DNA of 64,000 bases from Hydractinia symbiolongicarpus (Eukaryota; Cnidaria; Hydrozoa; Anthoathecata; Hydractiniidae): assembly GCF_029227915.1 (NCBI RefSeq), contig NC_079885.1:8308001-8372000 (forward strand). Direction: 5' to 3'. This document shows, one piece after another, positions 1 through 11,427 of this stretch. A program made the translations under genes and the position numbers. The notes under the pieces were generated by a model. It did not search any database. It had not been told where the DNA came from and saw nothing but the letters and a program-made list of their open reading frames with translations. How positions within the stretch are numbered: position 1 is the first letter of the stretch; every line of letters starts with the position of its first letter.

Positions 1-163
1 TTTGCAGACTTGTGTAATCCGTGCTTCGTCAGCGTTCACCTCCGCATTATTAAGAACCGCATGGCTGGATTTCTTATGCAAGACCTGGTTACCAACGACG
101 AAGGGGCTGGGCAAAAGAGATTTATGTCTACGTAGTTTTTTAACTAAGTTAGAGACGGTGAAT
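1..163 (-). other. Unassigned open frame running off the left edge
   Basis: On the minus strand one frame stays open for about 54 codons from just after a TAA (about 164-166) to the window edge. It has no ATG start and a plausible amino-acid mix, including the stretches LVKKLRRHKSLLPS and FVVGNQVLHKKSSHA. I do not recognise the family. It could be an internal exon of a gene lying mostly to the left, or a fragment of mobile-element coding sequence, which is common in this window. The opposite strand is also open over much of the same stretch, so chance is possible. Confidence 0.25.
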
Positions 164-689
164 TAGCTAGGATGGTCAGGTTGGCTATGAATAGGCTTGC
201 TTGTGGATTTAAAGGACCAGGACTATTCAAAAATTCTGAGATCTAAAAGTGGTTGACCAAGAAGGAAATCTATCAGACATTTTAACCGACGAAAGTTCAA
301 AACGATCTACGGACATGTCCGACCAAACTGGAAATGTGGCGGACATTTTTTTAATCACACCCCCAAAACGATTTAGGTGTGTGCCAAGGCGCACGTCCCT
401 CTTGAAAAAGAGACTAAATGTAAAGTTTTTTTAGCGAAAAATATGGCAAGCAAAATTGCTCGCGTAAACACTCTGACGCGAGCAATTAATTGTCGGGAGT
501 TTATTTGCTCATGGCAAGGCCTGAAATAAATTTTTTTACACAAACTATACAATAAACTTTTTTACGCAGGTGCTGAACAGGGACAATGGATGAGAAATTT
601 TGAGGCAATTTCCCTCGATCTAAAGGCTTACAGTAAGTAAGAAAGTAAGTAAACTAGCCAGGGAAGATTTGATGTCCATAGGGATTCCA

Positions 690-915
690 TCCTATTGGCT
701 GGCGTATCCTCTCCTCTGGACCGTAGCTAACTATGTTATTATGTCCAGAGAAATAACATTGCTTTAACTTGCTTGCCTGCGACACAAGCCAGTTAGTGGT
801 AAGTGATATGGCACTAAATGTGCCAGCAACACTGCATTAAAACGCGCTGGGGACTCCAACCCAAGACCTTATGATTACAATCTGAATGCGCAACCATTAC
901 ATAATCTCCGCTATA
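690..915 (-). mobile_element. tRNA-derived SINE (minus orientation)
   Basis: Read on the minus strand there is a tRNA-like head. An A-box-like stretch, TGGTTGCGCATT (885-896), is followed by a B-box-like GGTTGGAGTCC (851-861) at normal pol III spacing. The body continues to about 690 and contains an 8-9 bp inverted repeat built on CTCTGGAC/GTCCAGAG. The B box departs from the consensus GGTTCGANNCC, so this copy is probably dead. Boundaries are approximate and no target-site duplication was confirmed. Confidence 0.5.
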
Positions 916-1117
916 AGGAATATTACTTAAAAATAAATAAAAATTTATGCTTACTCAGCTCAACAGGAGAAAATTAATTGTTACTGTGACCTTCCACACT
1001 GACTACACACCGCACAACTCCTGATGCAAATTGTTCTAATGACCGATATTGGTGTTCATGCCCGACATCCAGTAACGTGGTGCGCAGGTGCCCTGGTGCC
1101 CTTGTTCCATTCGGAGT

Positions 1118-1212
1118 GTGCAGCTATACGGAGTACGGCTCCGTATAGGCATGCGCATACGGAGTATAACTTCGTATAGCGACATGTTTACTCCGTCTAG
1201 ACGGATATTTAG
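1118..1212. repeat. Cluster of short perfect palindromes
   Basis: Within about 95 bp several inverted repeats are built on the same word, TATACGGAG/CTCCGTATA. They include CTATACGGAG-5 nt-CTCCGTATAG, a second CTCCGTAT...ATACGGAG pair, and the 14-bp palindrome TCCGTCTAGACGGA. The DNA could extrude as cruciforms. No coding or RNA gene is evident. Confidence 0.6.
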
Positions 1213-1326
1213 TACAAAAAGCTGCAAGGGTATAATGCCGACACATCCGTATTTCATTCTCAACAGAGAATGGTTCACCCCGATCAGACCTCTGATCATG
1301 ACGGGCGAATATAATGCGTGTAAGTC

Positions 1327-1586
1327 ATATTGAAGAAGAACTACTTGGTTCATCACTAACATACTGCCAAGCAGCGAGCGGGATATGCTATTATAAATAT
1401 TGCTATGATAAATATTCACCTATATGTATACACACCATCCGAATAAACTATCTGAGTTCATCACTTATATATTGCCGCACGTAGTGTAGTGGGTTCGTCT
1501 GCGGCTCCCAGTTCTGGGACCGCAGATCGAATCCCGCTCGCTGCTTGACAGTATGTTAGTGATGAACAAAGTAGTTCTTCTTCAAT
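1327..1586. mobile_element. Inverted pair of tRNA-like SINE copies
   Basis: A segment of about 57 bp at 1327-1383 recurs inverted at 1529-1586 with only a few differences. The plus-oriented copy begins with a tRNA-like head near 1477: an A-box-like TAGTGTAGTGG and a B-box-like GATCGAATCCC (1524-1534). The minus-oriented copy at 1327-1383 lacks its own intact boxes. This looks like two SINE copies head to head, or a partial inverted duplication. Boundaries are approximate. Confidence 0.5.
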
Positions 1587-1599
1587 ACAACATATCGGT

Positions 1600-4500
1600 A
1601 TTGCGACAAAATACACGTCAGGGCATTCTCGTCCCCAGAGCTATTTTTGAGATAAACCTACTCAAGTTTTTAATCTCAAAGAGTTCTGGAGACAAGAATG
1701 ACGTCAGGGCACACAAAGATTTGGATTTTGAAAGAAGGACATGCAGCAATTAAGGCCTTTTCATATACTACGATAGTCTGCAGAATTACTTGTGGAACGA
1801 GCTTTAAATCAAAAAAATTCTGTATGTTGCTGCACATTATTACAAAACTTTTCAAACGAATTCAGTTTAAGGAAATTGTATTCGATTCTCCCCAGTTGGC
1901 ACTTTTCTGCAAGAGATTTTGGTTATTTAAAAATAAAACACTTTTGATTCGTCTCCAATTAGACCTAAATTAGAACTATTTATGGAGACGTTTTTTTTGG
2001 ACTGTACTAAAATTTAGTTTTCAAAGTTATTTCGTCTGTTGAGAAAGTGCTCAATACCAACAAAGATTAAGTAGAACGATGTTAAAATTCAATGTATTTG
2101 AAAATAAGTTAAAAGTACATAACTGTCAGTTTTCACGTTGTACTAAAATTTAAAAAGTCAAAAGTCAAAAATGATCAAATTTGCGATAAGTTGCAACAAA
2201 TTATTATTTTTTATCAAAACTTTAGAAACATAATAATGATTAATAAAGGATAAAATAATCAAAAATTTCAAATTTTGAAGTACTCTTTGATCAAATGAAC
2301 CAAGAAGGATTTTGAGCATAATTCACTCCTGTATTCAAAAAATTAGTTTTTTAGTCTTGGAATATAACTCTAGATACCCCTGGTCTCAAATAATTAGATA
2401 TAAAAGATAATGCAAACTAAATAGATATATTTGAAACTTTGTCAGAATAATCAAACATCGAACCTTAAACATGTCAAGAATATAACAAATAAAAAATCAA
2501 AACAGCAGTAACAAATAAAATGTTCAATAGCGCCTCCACGAGACAGTAATGTGCTGAAAATTTCTTTTTCGATGGTCAAGTTTTCTGTTATATCAACAAA
2601 CACTTCTAAAACTTCATCTGCAGTATAAATTGCTCTGCGTGGCAGGATACTAAATTTTATTTCTTTCACAGAATGTAATTTCGTAGTATTGTTGTCCACT
2701 AGATATAATATGACCAAAGTCATCCTCTACATCATTTTCAGCAGTTTCTTTACCTTCAACTTTCAAAATCTAAATTGGCTCATTTAAGTTTTTAGATACA
2801 AGAGCGACAATGAGATCAATATGCAATGCAATGAAATTTTATAACCAGTCAGGAAAAACAGAAATAAAAACAAAAAATGGCCGAGTTTTTAAATGATCAT
2901 GCTGCTCTCTGTCTACGCCGATTTTTGAACAGTCTTGAATTTTTATGTTATTTTGGTTAATATAGACGAATTAACGTTTGATTTAGACGTCTGCCTTGTT
3001 TTTATGTGGTAAAGATGGCGTTCTTTTATGATCACTAGCTTTTAAATATGATCAAATAAATCCTTATCCACTCCGGATTTTCTTTGGTTCTGAAACTATA
3101 ACGTCTGCCTGAGCCTGCATACTTAAATCTAAAGTAAAAGTTTATTCACTTAAGTACAAATTGCAATGATCAAAGCCATCTTGTAAAGGGAATGATTTTT
3201 TTCACCTTATTTTACTCCAGTTTTAATGGGCGTTTACTCTTTCTGGTCAAAAAATAGTTATATCAAACAAGCTGCATCAGAATGATTAATTTTCCGGCTT
3301 TCTACACCCTCAATGAAAATCATCTAACTTAAAATATTTGTAATCTATTTACTAAAAAATACAACCATTCGAAAATCAATTTTGGTACAGTCAAAAACGT
3401 GACCATATGGAAATATAAAAGTTTTGACGTTTTTTTTTGTTCACTTGTTCAATTTTTGTTTAAACAGTATGAAACGTACTGCGTATTTTAAATCAGAACA
3501 ATTTAAGGTAATATGCATTTCTTGATAAGCAAACTTCATTTCAAACATTTATTTCAACCTCAGTTGCTAGGGAAAAATTTGCTAACAAGTTGCTTAAGAT
3601 TTGAACTTTTAAAATTAAAGTTGTTATTTATTAGAAAAAAAGCCTTTTGTTGTATGTCGTTGTCAGTTGCTTAGCTTTTTATGCGTCTAATCTTAGCTGC
3701 AGCTCTTATCCCTTGGTTGCTTATAAAGTATTGAAAAGGTATTTTTCTTCTATACTGCAAAAAAATTCATAAAACAACCCGACCTCGTTCCCAGGGCATT
3801 TTGCATTGTTGATGAAGTTGATAGCGGCGAAAATTGTTAGCCACTCCGTAATAACGGACAGGGGCCACAAGACCCGAGGTTTGAAGCAGCCCAGATTTTC
3901 TCATTCCAAACGTTTACATTGAAACGAAATTTTTTTGTAGACAGTTGAAACGATAAAGTTTTGGACCTTTCGATTATTTTTTTTACCAAACACTGTATTT
4001 ATGTATTTATTGGAAACTGTAAAAACTTACTGACTACCGATTTCTTTAAACTGGGTTTTTATATGGGAGGCAGGGGGCTACGTAAGATGACAAACTTGGC
4101 CAACATAGAGGCTTTAGCCACATATTCTCTGTTATGTTTGTAATTTAAAATAGAATCCCAAAATGAAGTAATTTAAGTCCATCCTATTTAAGGGTCTAAA
4201 ACCTAAAAAATAAGTTCGGCGCACAACCATAATGATCGCCATTTTGTGACCACAAATCATGTCGCATGTGTTATTTACCACGTTTTATTTTGTATTAAGA
4301 AGGATAGGGGTTTGTAGAAAACTTTCTGATTCTTTGGCAACGTATAGAACTCAGCTGACATATTTCTTAAAATTACACACAACTGATAAAGGAGTGGATA
4401 GTTAGGTGAGGCAATCTATAACGACATGTGTAATGCTGCTGAAAAAATGAAAAAAAAGCATTATCATACCGTGCCTTAAAAAGAAAAAAAATTCTTTCTT

Positions 4501-4915
4501 AGGTTTTTAATTTCTCTCAGGTGTGTTAAAAAAAGTAGTTTAAAATTTCAGCAAGTGAAACTGTTTCTTATTCAAATAAATCCCACTGGTGTTTTTTTAG
4601 CTCTTTTGGAACATGAAAATGTCTATGTGCAGCTAGGCATCATAAGCTTATATAAAATAATTAAATAAACCCATCATCAGTCACGACAATCTTACTCCTT
4701 TTGTGTTTCTCATAAAATTGTTTTGAAGTAATTATCTTAGATTAGTTTTTACCTGATGAGTTTTTTTAATTACAAGAAATAAACACGGTCGAATAATTTT
4801 GCTTTGTTTTGCTCAATTAAGCGAGGCCAAAACTATTGTTTTAACGCTCTGACGTACTTTCAATTTGTAATTAGATAAATACAGATTTCCTTTGCTTAAT
4901 TCCTGTCTTTGAGAA
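1600..4915. other. Gene-poor AT-rich intergenic stretch
   Basis: I see no convincing gene. A minus-strand open frame at 2451-2723 (90 codons, real ATG) has no recognised domain, and a neighbouring frame is open just upstream of it, so it may be decayed element coding sequence. At 3781-3884 lies a repeat starting CCTCGTTCCCAGGGC and ending CCCGAGG, related to foldback elements elsewhere in the window (48.9-50.6 kb). Confidence 0.5.
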
Positions 4916-4916
4916 C

Positions 4917-4938
4917 GCATTTTTTTCCTTATTGTAGT
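4917..4938 (+). promoter_or_regulatory. 3' splice acceptor in the calponin A leader
   Basis: A pyrimidine-rich tract ending TTTTTTCCTTATTGTAG finishes at 4937, 56 nt before the ATG of calponin gene A. It is a good acceptor for a 5'-UTR intron or a trans-spliced leader. No matching donor was identified. Confidence 0.45.
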
Positions 4939-4993
4939 TAAAAAAGAACGTTTAGAAAGTCGGTTATTTAGTTTAAATATAAGAAAAATAAAC

Positions 4994-5602
4994 ATGGCTA
5001 ACAGACCGAGGGGATTTGGAATGACAGCTGAATTGGCGAAGAAACGTGCAGCAAAATTTGATCCTGATTTGGCTGAGGAAGCTTTATTTTGGGTAGGAGA
5101 TGTTTTATCAACAAATGGAAACGACGAAGCCCAAGAGTTAGTTGAAAATTTAGGAACTGTTAATACCGAGAAGGATGTTATGACAGCTTTAAAAGATGGC
5201 GTCGCATTATGCCACTTAATAAATTGTATAAAACCAGGAAGCGTGAAAAAAATCAACACAAACAAGATGGCTTTCAAACAAATGGAGAACATTGGTAATT
5301 TCTTATCTTCTTGTGAAAGTATAGGATGCAATAAAGTTGATTTATTTCAAACAGTCGATTTATACGAAGGAACAAACATTTCGCAAGTAATTAACGGTAT
5401 TTTCGCGCTTGGAAGGAAAGCACAAAAAATTGGATTTGACGGTCCGCGACTTGGACCTGAAGAAGCGTCGGAAAATAAACGAGAATTTACCGAAGAACAA
5501 TTAAGAGCAGGCGAAGGAGTGATTGGATTACAGGCTGGATCAAACAAAGGTGCTTCTCAAGCTGGACAGAATTTTGGAAAAACAAGAGCTATCATTGATT
5601 AA
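4994..5602 (+). CDS. TAGLN: Transgelin/calponin-family actin-binding protein, copy A
   Basis: A single-exon gene of 202 aa, the usual size of transgelin and muscle protein 20. A calponin-homology (CH) domain spans about residues 25-130, with the typical VALCHLINCIKPGSV and MAFKQMENIGNFL blocks. One calponin-like repeat lies near the C terminus (GVIGLQAGSNKGASQAGQ, then NFGKTRAI). The family binds and bundles F-actin in contractile or motile cells. The ATG sits in good context (aataaacATGG). A paralog lies convergently at 11428-12033. The second half of the two genes is nearly identical while the first half differs, which suggests gene conversion. No introns interrupt the coding region, so a retrocopy origin is possible, but the frame is intact. 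Confidence 0.93.
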   Translation: MANRPRGFGMTAELAKKRAAKFDPDLAEEALFWVGDVLSTNGNDEAQELVENLGTVNTEKDVMTALKDGVALCHLINCIKPGSVKKINTNKMAFKQMENIGNFLSSCESIGCNKVDLFQTVDLYEGTNISQVINGIFALGRKAQKIGFDGPRLGPEEASENKREFTEEQLRAGEGVIGLQAGSNKGASQAGQNFGKTRAIID

Positions 5603-5699
5603 TCTCTTTGTTCTTTTGTAAAAAATTATTTTCTTTCTTATGTTCTCTGCAAAAATATAAAACGATTTTAAACTTGTTTTTTTTAAAAAAAAAAAGTAA

Positions 5700-5828
5700 G
5701 GAACTGATGATCCCGGCATCTCATGTTATCTGGATTTAAAATGTATAGAGATTTCTTAAGAAAGGCAGGATTCCGGGGAAAGGAGTTAAAATTTTGTCGC
5801 GGCTAACCGGGATCATGTAATCAGCTCC
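5700..5828. mobile_element. Short foldback (MITE-like) element
   Basis: Terminal inverted sequences face each other: GGAACTGATGATCCCGG at 5700-5716 and CCGGGATCATG...CAGCTCC at 5807-5828. The element is about 130 bp and lies just downstream of calponin gene A. No coding potential was seen. Confidence 0.45.
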
Positions 5829-5829
5829 T

Positions 5830-6800
5830 ATGGAAGCCTCTCTTAAAATTGAAAATTTTGAATTCATGTTTCCTTTTGTTTATGTTGATGATAACTATTG
5901 CCATAGATATTTTAATTTATATTTTTATTATTTTTTTGCGTTTTTCCATAATGGCAGCACCCGTTAGAAGAATCAGTGACAATATATCATCCGCATAGAA
6001 AAGCCCTGGGGACGAGGTTGTGGTAATAAATGTATTTTTGACGAGTTATTCGAATGGCGAAATCTATTGAATGAAATTCATTGCCAATTGATATTAGTAA
6101 CAATCGCTTAGAGAACTGGAAACAAAGTTGCAGACACTCTAAGTTAGACGCCAAATGACGCACCTCTACGTGAGATTGGTTGAATTATTGGCATGCAATT
6201 TATTAGCAATAACTCCGTGTGACATTAAAATAAGTGCATATGAAAGAGGACCAAATCTTCCTTCTGGCAGTGGTTAAGTCGGTCAACGTTGAAGCGGGAG
6301 GTTGCCAGAAATCGTGTTTAATGTCAAGCAATGATCGGCAAAAAATTATAGAAATTTTTAGTTTTTTCAAGAAATGTATAAATGTGACGTATGGATGGCG
6401 TTAATCAAGCAAGGAGGAGAGTAATCTTTCCTCATTTTGGCCGATCTAATATAATAAGACGAAGTGTATGTGATGGTCATAGTGGATATCGTCATTTTCC
6501 TTTGATGTCGCCGAAATTTTCTTTGAAGTCGACGAAAAAAGTATGTCTCAAATGTTAAATATTATGACGTTACGGTGCGACGCCAATAACACTCCTTTAA
6601 CGTCAAATATCCTATATTAAATTAATGAAGCCATTACAGTGCACTTAAAACTTTAAGGCCAAATAACTTGGAAACGAGGTGGTGACGTCAATGATTTTTC
6701 ACCGTGTGGGTAACTAGGGACCACCTAGGACCAACTTGGGTAATTTTTCCAAACCTGGATCCCCGAATCCGTTTCGGAATGGACGGGTTGATGACGTCAT
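5830..6800. other. Intergenic sequence with repeat fragments
   Basis: No gene was seen. An inverted copy of the CCTCGTxCCCAGGGC repeat end lies near 6003-6022. Several TGACGTCA-like words occur at 6675-6800, just ahead of the retrotransposon fragment. Confidence 0.4.
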
Positions 6801-6802
6801 CA

Positions 6803-8000
6803 AAAATAGAACTGGTAAAGAAGATTCCAGAAAGTTTTGATAAAAATATGTCCACACTTGGGGTGTTCATTGATCTTTCAAAAGCATTTGATACCGTGAA
6901 TCACAAAATTTTACTATCAAAGTTGCAGTATTACGGAGTACAGGACTCAAACTTACTTTGGTTTAAAGACTATCTTACAGACAGAAAACAATGTATTCCT
7001 CACGGTAATCATACGACTGAACTCAAAAATGTGAAATGTGGAGTTCCACAGGGCTCGATACTTGGACCGCTTCTTTTTTTAATATATGTTAATGATTTGC
7101 CTTATGCATCGACACTTATAAACTTTATTTTTTTTGCAGATGATACTAACTTATTCTTCGCTCACAAAGTTATAAAAACACTCTTTACTACGGTAAACAA
7201 AGAACTGAGTAGTATTAATGAATGGTTTAAAGCAAACACACTGTCCCTAAATGTAAATAAAACAAAATATACGCTATTCTGCAAAAAGTCTAAATCAGAC
7301 GACTTGCCATTAAAACTTCCAGATCTATGTATAAATGAAATTAGCATAAAAAGGGAAAGCTCTTTAAACTTTTTAGGTGTTCTTATTGACGAAAACCTGT
7401 CTTGGAAAAGCCATATACAAACAGTAAAGAATAAGCTTTCGAAAAATATTGGAATATTATACAAAGCGAAGCCATTACTAAATTTTCATTGTCTTAAAAA
7501 TTTATACTGTTCATTTATTTACAGCCACTTAACATGTTGTACCATTGTCTGGGCTAGCACTTATTATTTTAAAATTCTAAACTTACAAAAATTTACAGTA
7601 AACAGGAGCACGCATGTCGTATAATATTTGGCAAGGACAGATACACCACAGCAAAACCGTTATTGAGAAAAATAAAGGCCTTGAGTATTTATAAATTGAA
7701 CAGACACCAGGTTTTGTTATATATGTATAAAATTAGATATGGCATTGCACCCAAAGCCTTCACAAATCAGTTTTTAGAAATAAAACACAGGTATTACACA
7801 AAATATTCAATAAACAATTTTAACATTCCAAAGACCTTTCTAGTGACCACTCGATACTCAATATTTTCTCGTGGGCCATTATTAGGGACCCCAATTTTAG
7901 ATAAAGACAAAAAAACTATTTTCTTGTTGACGCATTTTAAGAAAACCACAAAACATTTCTTGTTATTTAATGATTTAGATTATTCGCGATGTTTTTAGTA
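6803..8000 (+). pseudogene. 5'-truncated non-LTR retrotransposon, reverse transcriptase fragment
   Basis: The first frame (to 7622) encodes the core of a LINE reverse transcriptase. Motif A reads FIDLSKAFDTV, motif B GVPQGSILGPLLFLIYVNDLP without its last residues, and motif C FADD, so the catalytic aspartates are present. The thumb-region block LNFLGVLIDENLSWKSHI follows. Near 7600 the frame breaks: protein similarity continues in another frame (KQEHACRIIFGKDRYT) to the stop at 7998. The endonuclease and first RT fingers are missing. The style resembles the Jockey/CR1 group, but assignment to a clade needs a tree. The truncation and frame break make it a dead copy. It lies between the two convergent calponin genes. 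Confidence 0.85.
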
Positions 8001-11000
8001 TCAAATTTTTGTAATTTTTTACAATTCTAGAGGTATTGTAAATATTTTTTTTACGTTAATTTTAACCTCCTCTCTTTAACCTATCTCAACTAGATGGGGC
8101 TTGATGATAACACAAAATATGTCTTCTACTTGCTCCAGTCATTATTTGATTGTAAACGCGAACGCAAAAATATTCTGACGAAATATATACATACATCATA
8201 GTTGTTACATACATGATATCTCCTTAGGCGTTCGTCGAGAACATATGATGCTGTACATTATTTTGACCAGCGTTTCAACCTCTACACATTACAGATAAGA
8301 ATAAACAAATTTCGCGAATTTTTTATCTGCACTGCACTGCTGACATCATTTTTTATTGACCTTTTGCCTAAGTGGATTATTCCACGGGCTTTATGGACTA
8401 GTTTTTGAAAATAAATCTATCCTTAAATATATGGCATAGAAAACTGCATTATTTGCTAATGTTACTATCACGACTGAAAGAAACGTCTTTGCGGGTAAGA
8501 AAAATAGAAAAAGGGTCTGGGTTCAAAGTTGTCGAGTCAAAATGGAGCCATATAGTAGAATCAGATAGCATCGCCCTAATTGTATAATTTGCGAAGATAC
8601 ATATCCATAAATGTTTTAAAAGGATTTCATCATTAATTCTATCTGCACATATTTTCAATGAATAATATTTTACATATCTTAATAAAAGCTGAGTAAATGA
8701 AAGAAAGGGGAGGGGTATTTGAAGTTCTTTAAATAGTCAATTATACATGCTCTTTCAATGGTTATTTGGTTTTACTAATTTTCCACATATCTGAATGAAA
8801 GTTGCCTTTTTGTATAAGGTAGCTGAAAGGGAATTTATTTGAAGTTTTCTCGTTAAAAATATACCGACAAACGCAAAAAACACTGGATCTAGTAAACGCG
8901 CACATGTTTAATTGTTTCGTAATACAATAGAAAATTGAAAATTTTTTCCCGTTGTCTAGCTATCTTTCTTTTTTCGTAATCCATGCAATTATGTACGTGC
9001 TTTTCATATTAGATTACTCGAATAGATCCAAATTTTTGAACTGTTCTAGTTATTCCTGACGTTAGCAAGTACCTTTCCCCCGCATTTCCAGGGCTATATT
9101 ACGGGTTCTGATGCTGAAATTTCGTTGATGTGGACATTTTTAACTGGTTACGCATCGTTTTAACGGGTTACGCAAGAGTAGCGCTTTCGTGGCCAACCGT
9201 CTACAAAAAAATTAAGCTATTTATCAATTTTAATGAATGATCAAATAACATTGTCAGAAGATGAAATATTTCACAGAACAGATAAAAATCTAAAGCATGG
9301 GTTCGCCACAGTTATATCTTTCCTTACATTCTCGTGAGCACCAAATTTTGCGAATTTAATAGATTCAGTTTAAACTTCACTGCTTGTGAATATTACCACG
9401 CCTACGTTCTTTAGTTTACATTGCCAACACAACATGAATGCGGATTATAAAAATGATGGTAGCTTGATCAAAGACAATATTTTTTCTGTCAGTAAAATAT
9501 TAAATAGGCTATGCAAAAGATAATGGAGAAAAACAAAAACGAAAATATTTATAAATCGACCAACAAAAACACGAAGTGTCTTATATTTTAATTTATTTGT
9601 TTATTTTGATTCTCAACTTTTCCTTATATGGATAAATATATTATAGTGACATATGGTGGTCCATTAATTATCGGCGATCATTGTTGTGGTGAAATATTCA
9701 AATTACGCTGTAAGCCTGTCTGAAAAAATGATTTTTTAAATTTAAAAATATTTACCTGCGATGAAAGAAGCAAACAGCTTCATGTTTCACAATATAACCA
9801 ACAACAAGTGCGCTCTGACGTCATTTGAATCTACTGTAAAAGCATAGTTGTTTAGATCAGAAGGTTTTTTGTCTGGAGAAACAAGTAGTTGAAGAAACCA
9901 GTAGTTGAAACATTTTGTGTTTTAGAATACATATCGGCGTTGAAACAGTCTGAGTCTACGTTTTTAGCTTCTCCAAGTTGCTCCTGAACCCTCGGATTGC
10001 CAAATATCTATTAACATTAAACGAGAAGAGTACTGGGAACTAGTTTTATAGTTCTATCCAAACAAAAACTTAACAATCGACAAGGGTAACAATCGAGATG
10101 TTTGTACACACCAACTAAAATTTTGGCAATGCATGTGAACAAAAAGAGACGGAAAGTAAATAATCCATGTTTTGTTAAAATTTTTAATAGTGTTTATTTC
10201 AAAACTTTTAACTTTTCTTTTGAAGACCTGGATAAGAGATTGGTACAGGTTATAAATCATATCTTCGAGTGGTTAGTAGCTATACCAAGTACACCAATTT
10301 CGTTTCCAGGGCTCTTTTACGTCTATGATACTTTGCACGACGGCAGAGGTCTGTGTGCGAGGTTGTAAGTATACCTTTTCTACAGCAACGTTTCTCTTAT
10401 TTACACTGGGACAGGGATAAAGAAGGAAATCGCCTTTAAACCTTTTGATATCTCAGTGTTGGTAAAAAGAAAATAGCCTAAAGTCAGATTTATTCGAGTT
10501 TGAATGCTCCTGCTAAGAAGATTAAGGATTTACACATTGCAATTGCGGAGAAAGGTAACACTGTGTCAAAAGTAGACTTACATGTTTTGGCAGCCGGAGT
10601 AAACATCACCCTTAATTGAATTTTTCTGTTGCAAAATGTTATTAATGAGGAGTTAGGCTTGATAACTATTTTCTTTCTACTATTAAATCCATGACATTGA
10701 AAATTAACAGCACACAAATATTAACGCATACAAATTCCCGCTTACGTTACTATCCTAAGTAGCTACTAAAAGTCCTACAGCGGGAAAGATCTATCTTTTA
10801 TTGCGATCTTAAAAGCATGAGAAGTTGTGAATAGTGTGGTTTTATGTTGCAAATTAGTATCCATAGCAACCACGTACTATCTTAATCGGCTCTCAGCGAA
10901 GTTTTATACCCGGGTAAGCTTAAGCGATTAGGTTAACTTATTGCAAAGTGATATGAGATGCGCGTTTTTATCTGTTTTTGTACATGGAAGGAGTTTGTTG

Positions 11001-11150
11001 AATCTGTATGGAATAATGTTGAAAAAGTTGTACCAAAAGAATCCACAAAGCAAGTTAACGTGTTTGTGGTTTAATATGTTAATACTTTTTCTTTGAGACT
11101 TTTGAGTTCATATGTATAAATAATGTAGCCAAAAAGCTAAAAAATAAATA
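8001..11150. other. Intergenic sequence, no gene recognised
   Basis: AT-rich, with short chance open frames on both strands. Fragments of the CCAGGGCTnTTTTACG-type repeat occur near 9085 and 10308. No RNA gene or conserved coding block was seen. Confidence 0.45.
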
Positions 11151-11155
11151 CGGTT

Positions 11156-11161
11156 TTTATT
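11156..11161 (-). terminator. Candidate polyadenylation signal of calponin B
   Basis: On the minus strand AATAAA occurs about 270 nt after the calponin B stop codon. It is a plausible poly(A) signal, but AATAAA is frequent in such AT-rich DNA. Confidence 0.3.
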
Positions 11162-11427
11162 GAATTCGTTTCAAATTATTTTCCCAGGAAACAATTATAT
11201 GTAAAATATTTACCAAAGAAATACGGAGGGAATTAAAACTGAGGAGAATAAAACCAAGTTCACGCGAAACTTTTTTTTTCAATATTTATATTTTCTACTT
11301 ACAGGTAAAAAATGAAAACCATTTTTTCTTGTTGATAATAAAAATTGGAATAAATAACTGTCTAGCCAAAAATTTTGACGCAAACTTTGGCAACGATAAA
11401 AAAATACAGAGAGCGTAAAATAAAAGA

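Noticed and set aside
1166..1178. loxP contamination from a vector
   Set aside because: Only one 13-bp arm matches; spacer and second arm are absent and the flanks belong to a native palindrome cluster.
1036..1419. 127-codon minus-strand frame
   Set aside because: It spans the palindrome cluster and a SINE copy; the plus strand is open over the same DNA and nothing protein-like is conserved.
1477..1546. Possible true tRNA gene
   Set aside because: A- and B-box words are present, but the acceptor and anticodon stems do not fold as a tRNA and the sequence is part of a duplicated SINE.
4813..5331. 172-codon minus-strand frame over calponin A, and the matching plus-strand frame 11699-12067 over calponin B
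   Set aside because: Both are antisense shadows of the calponin coding sequence; the sense frames have clear CH domain homology.
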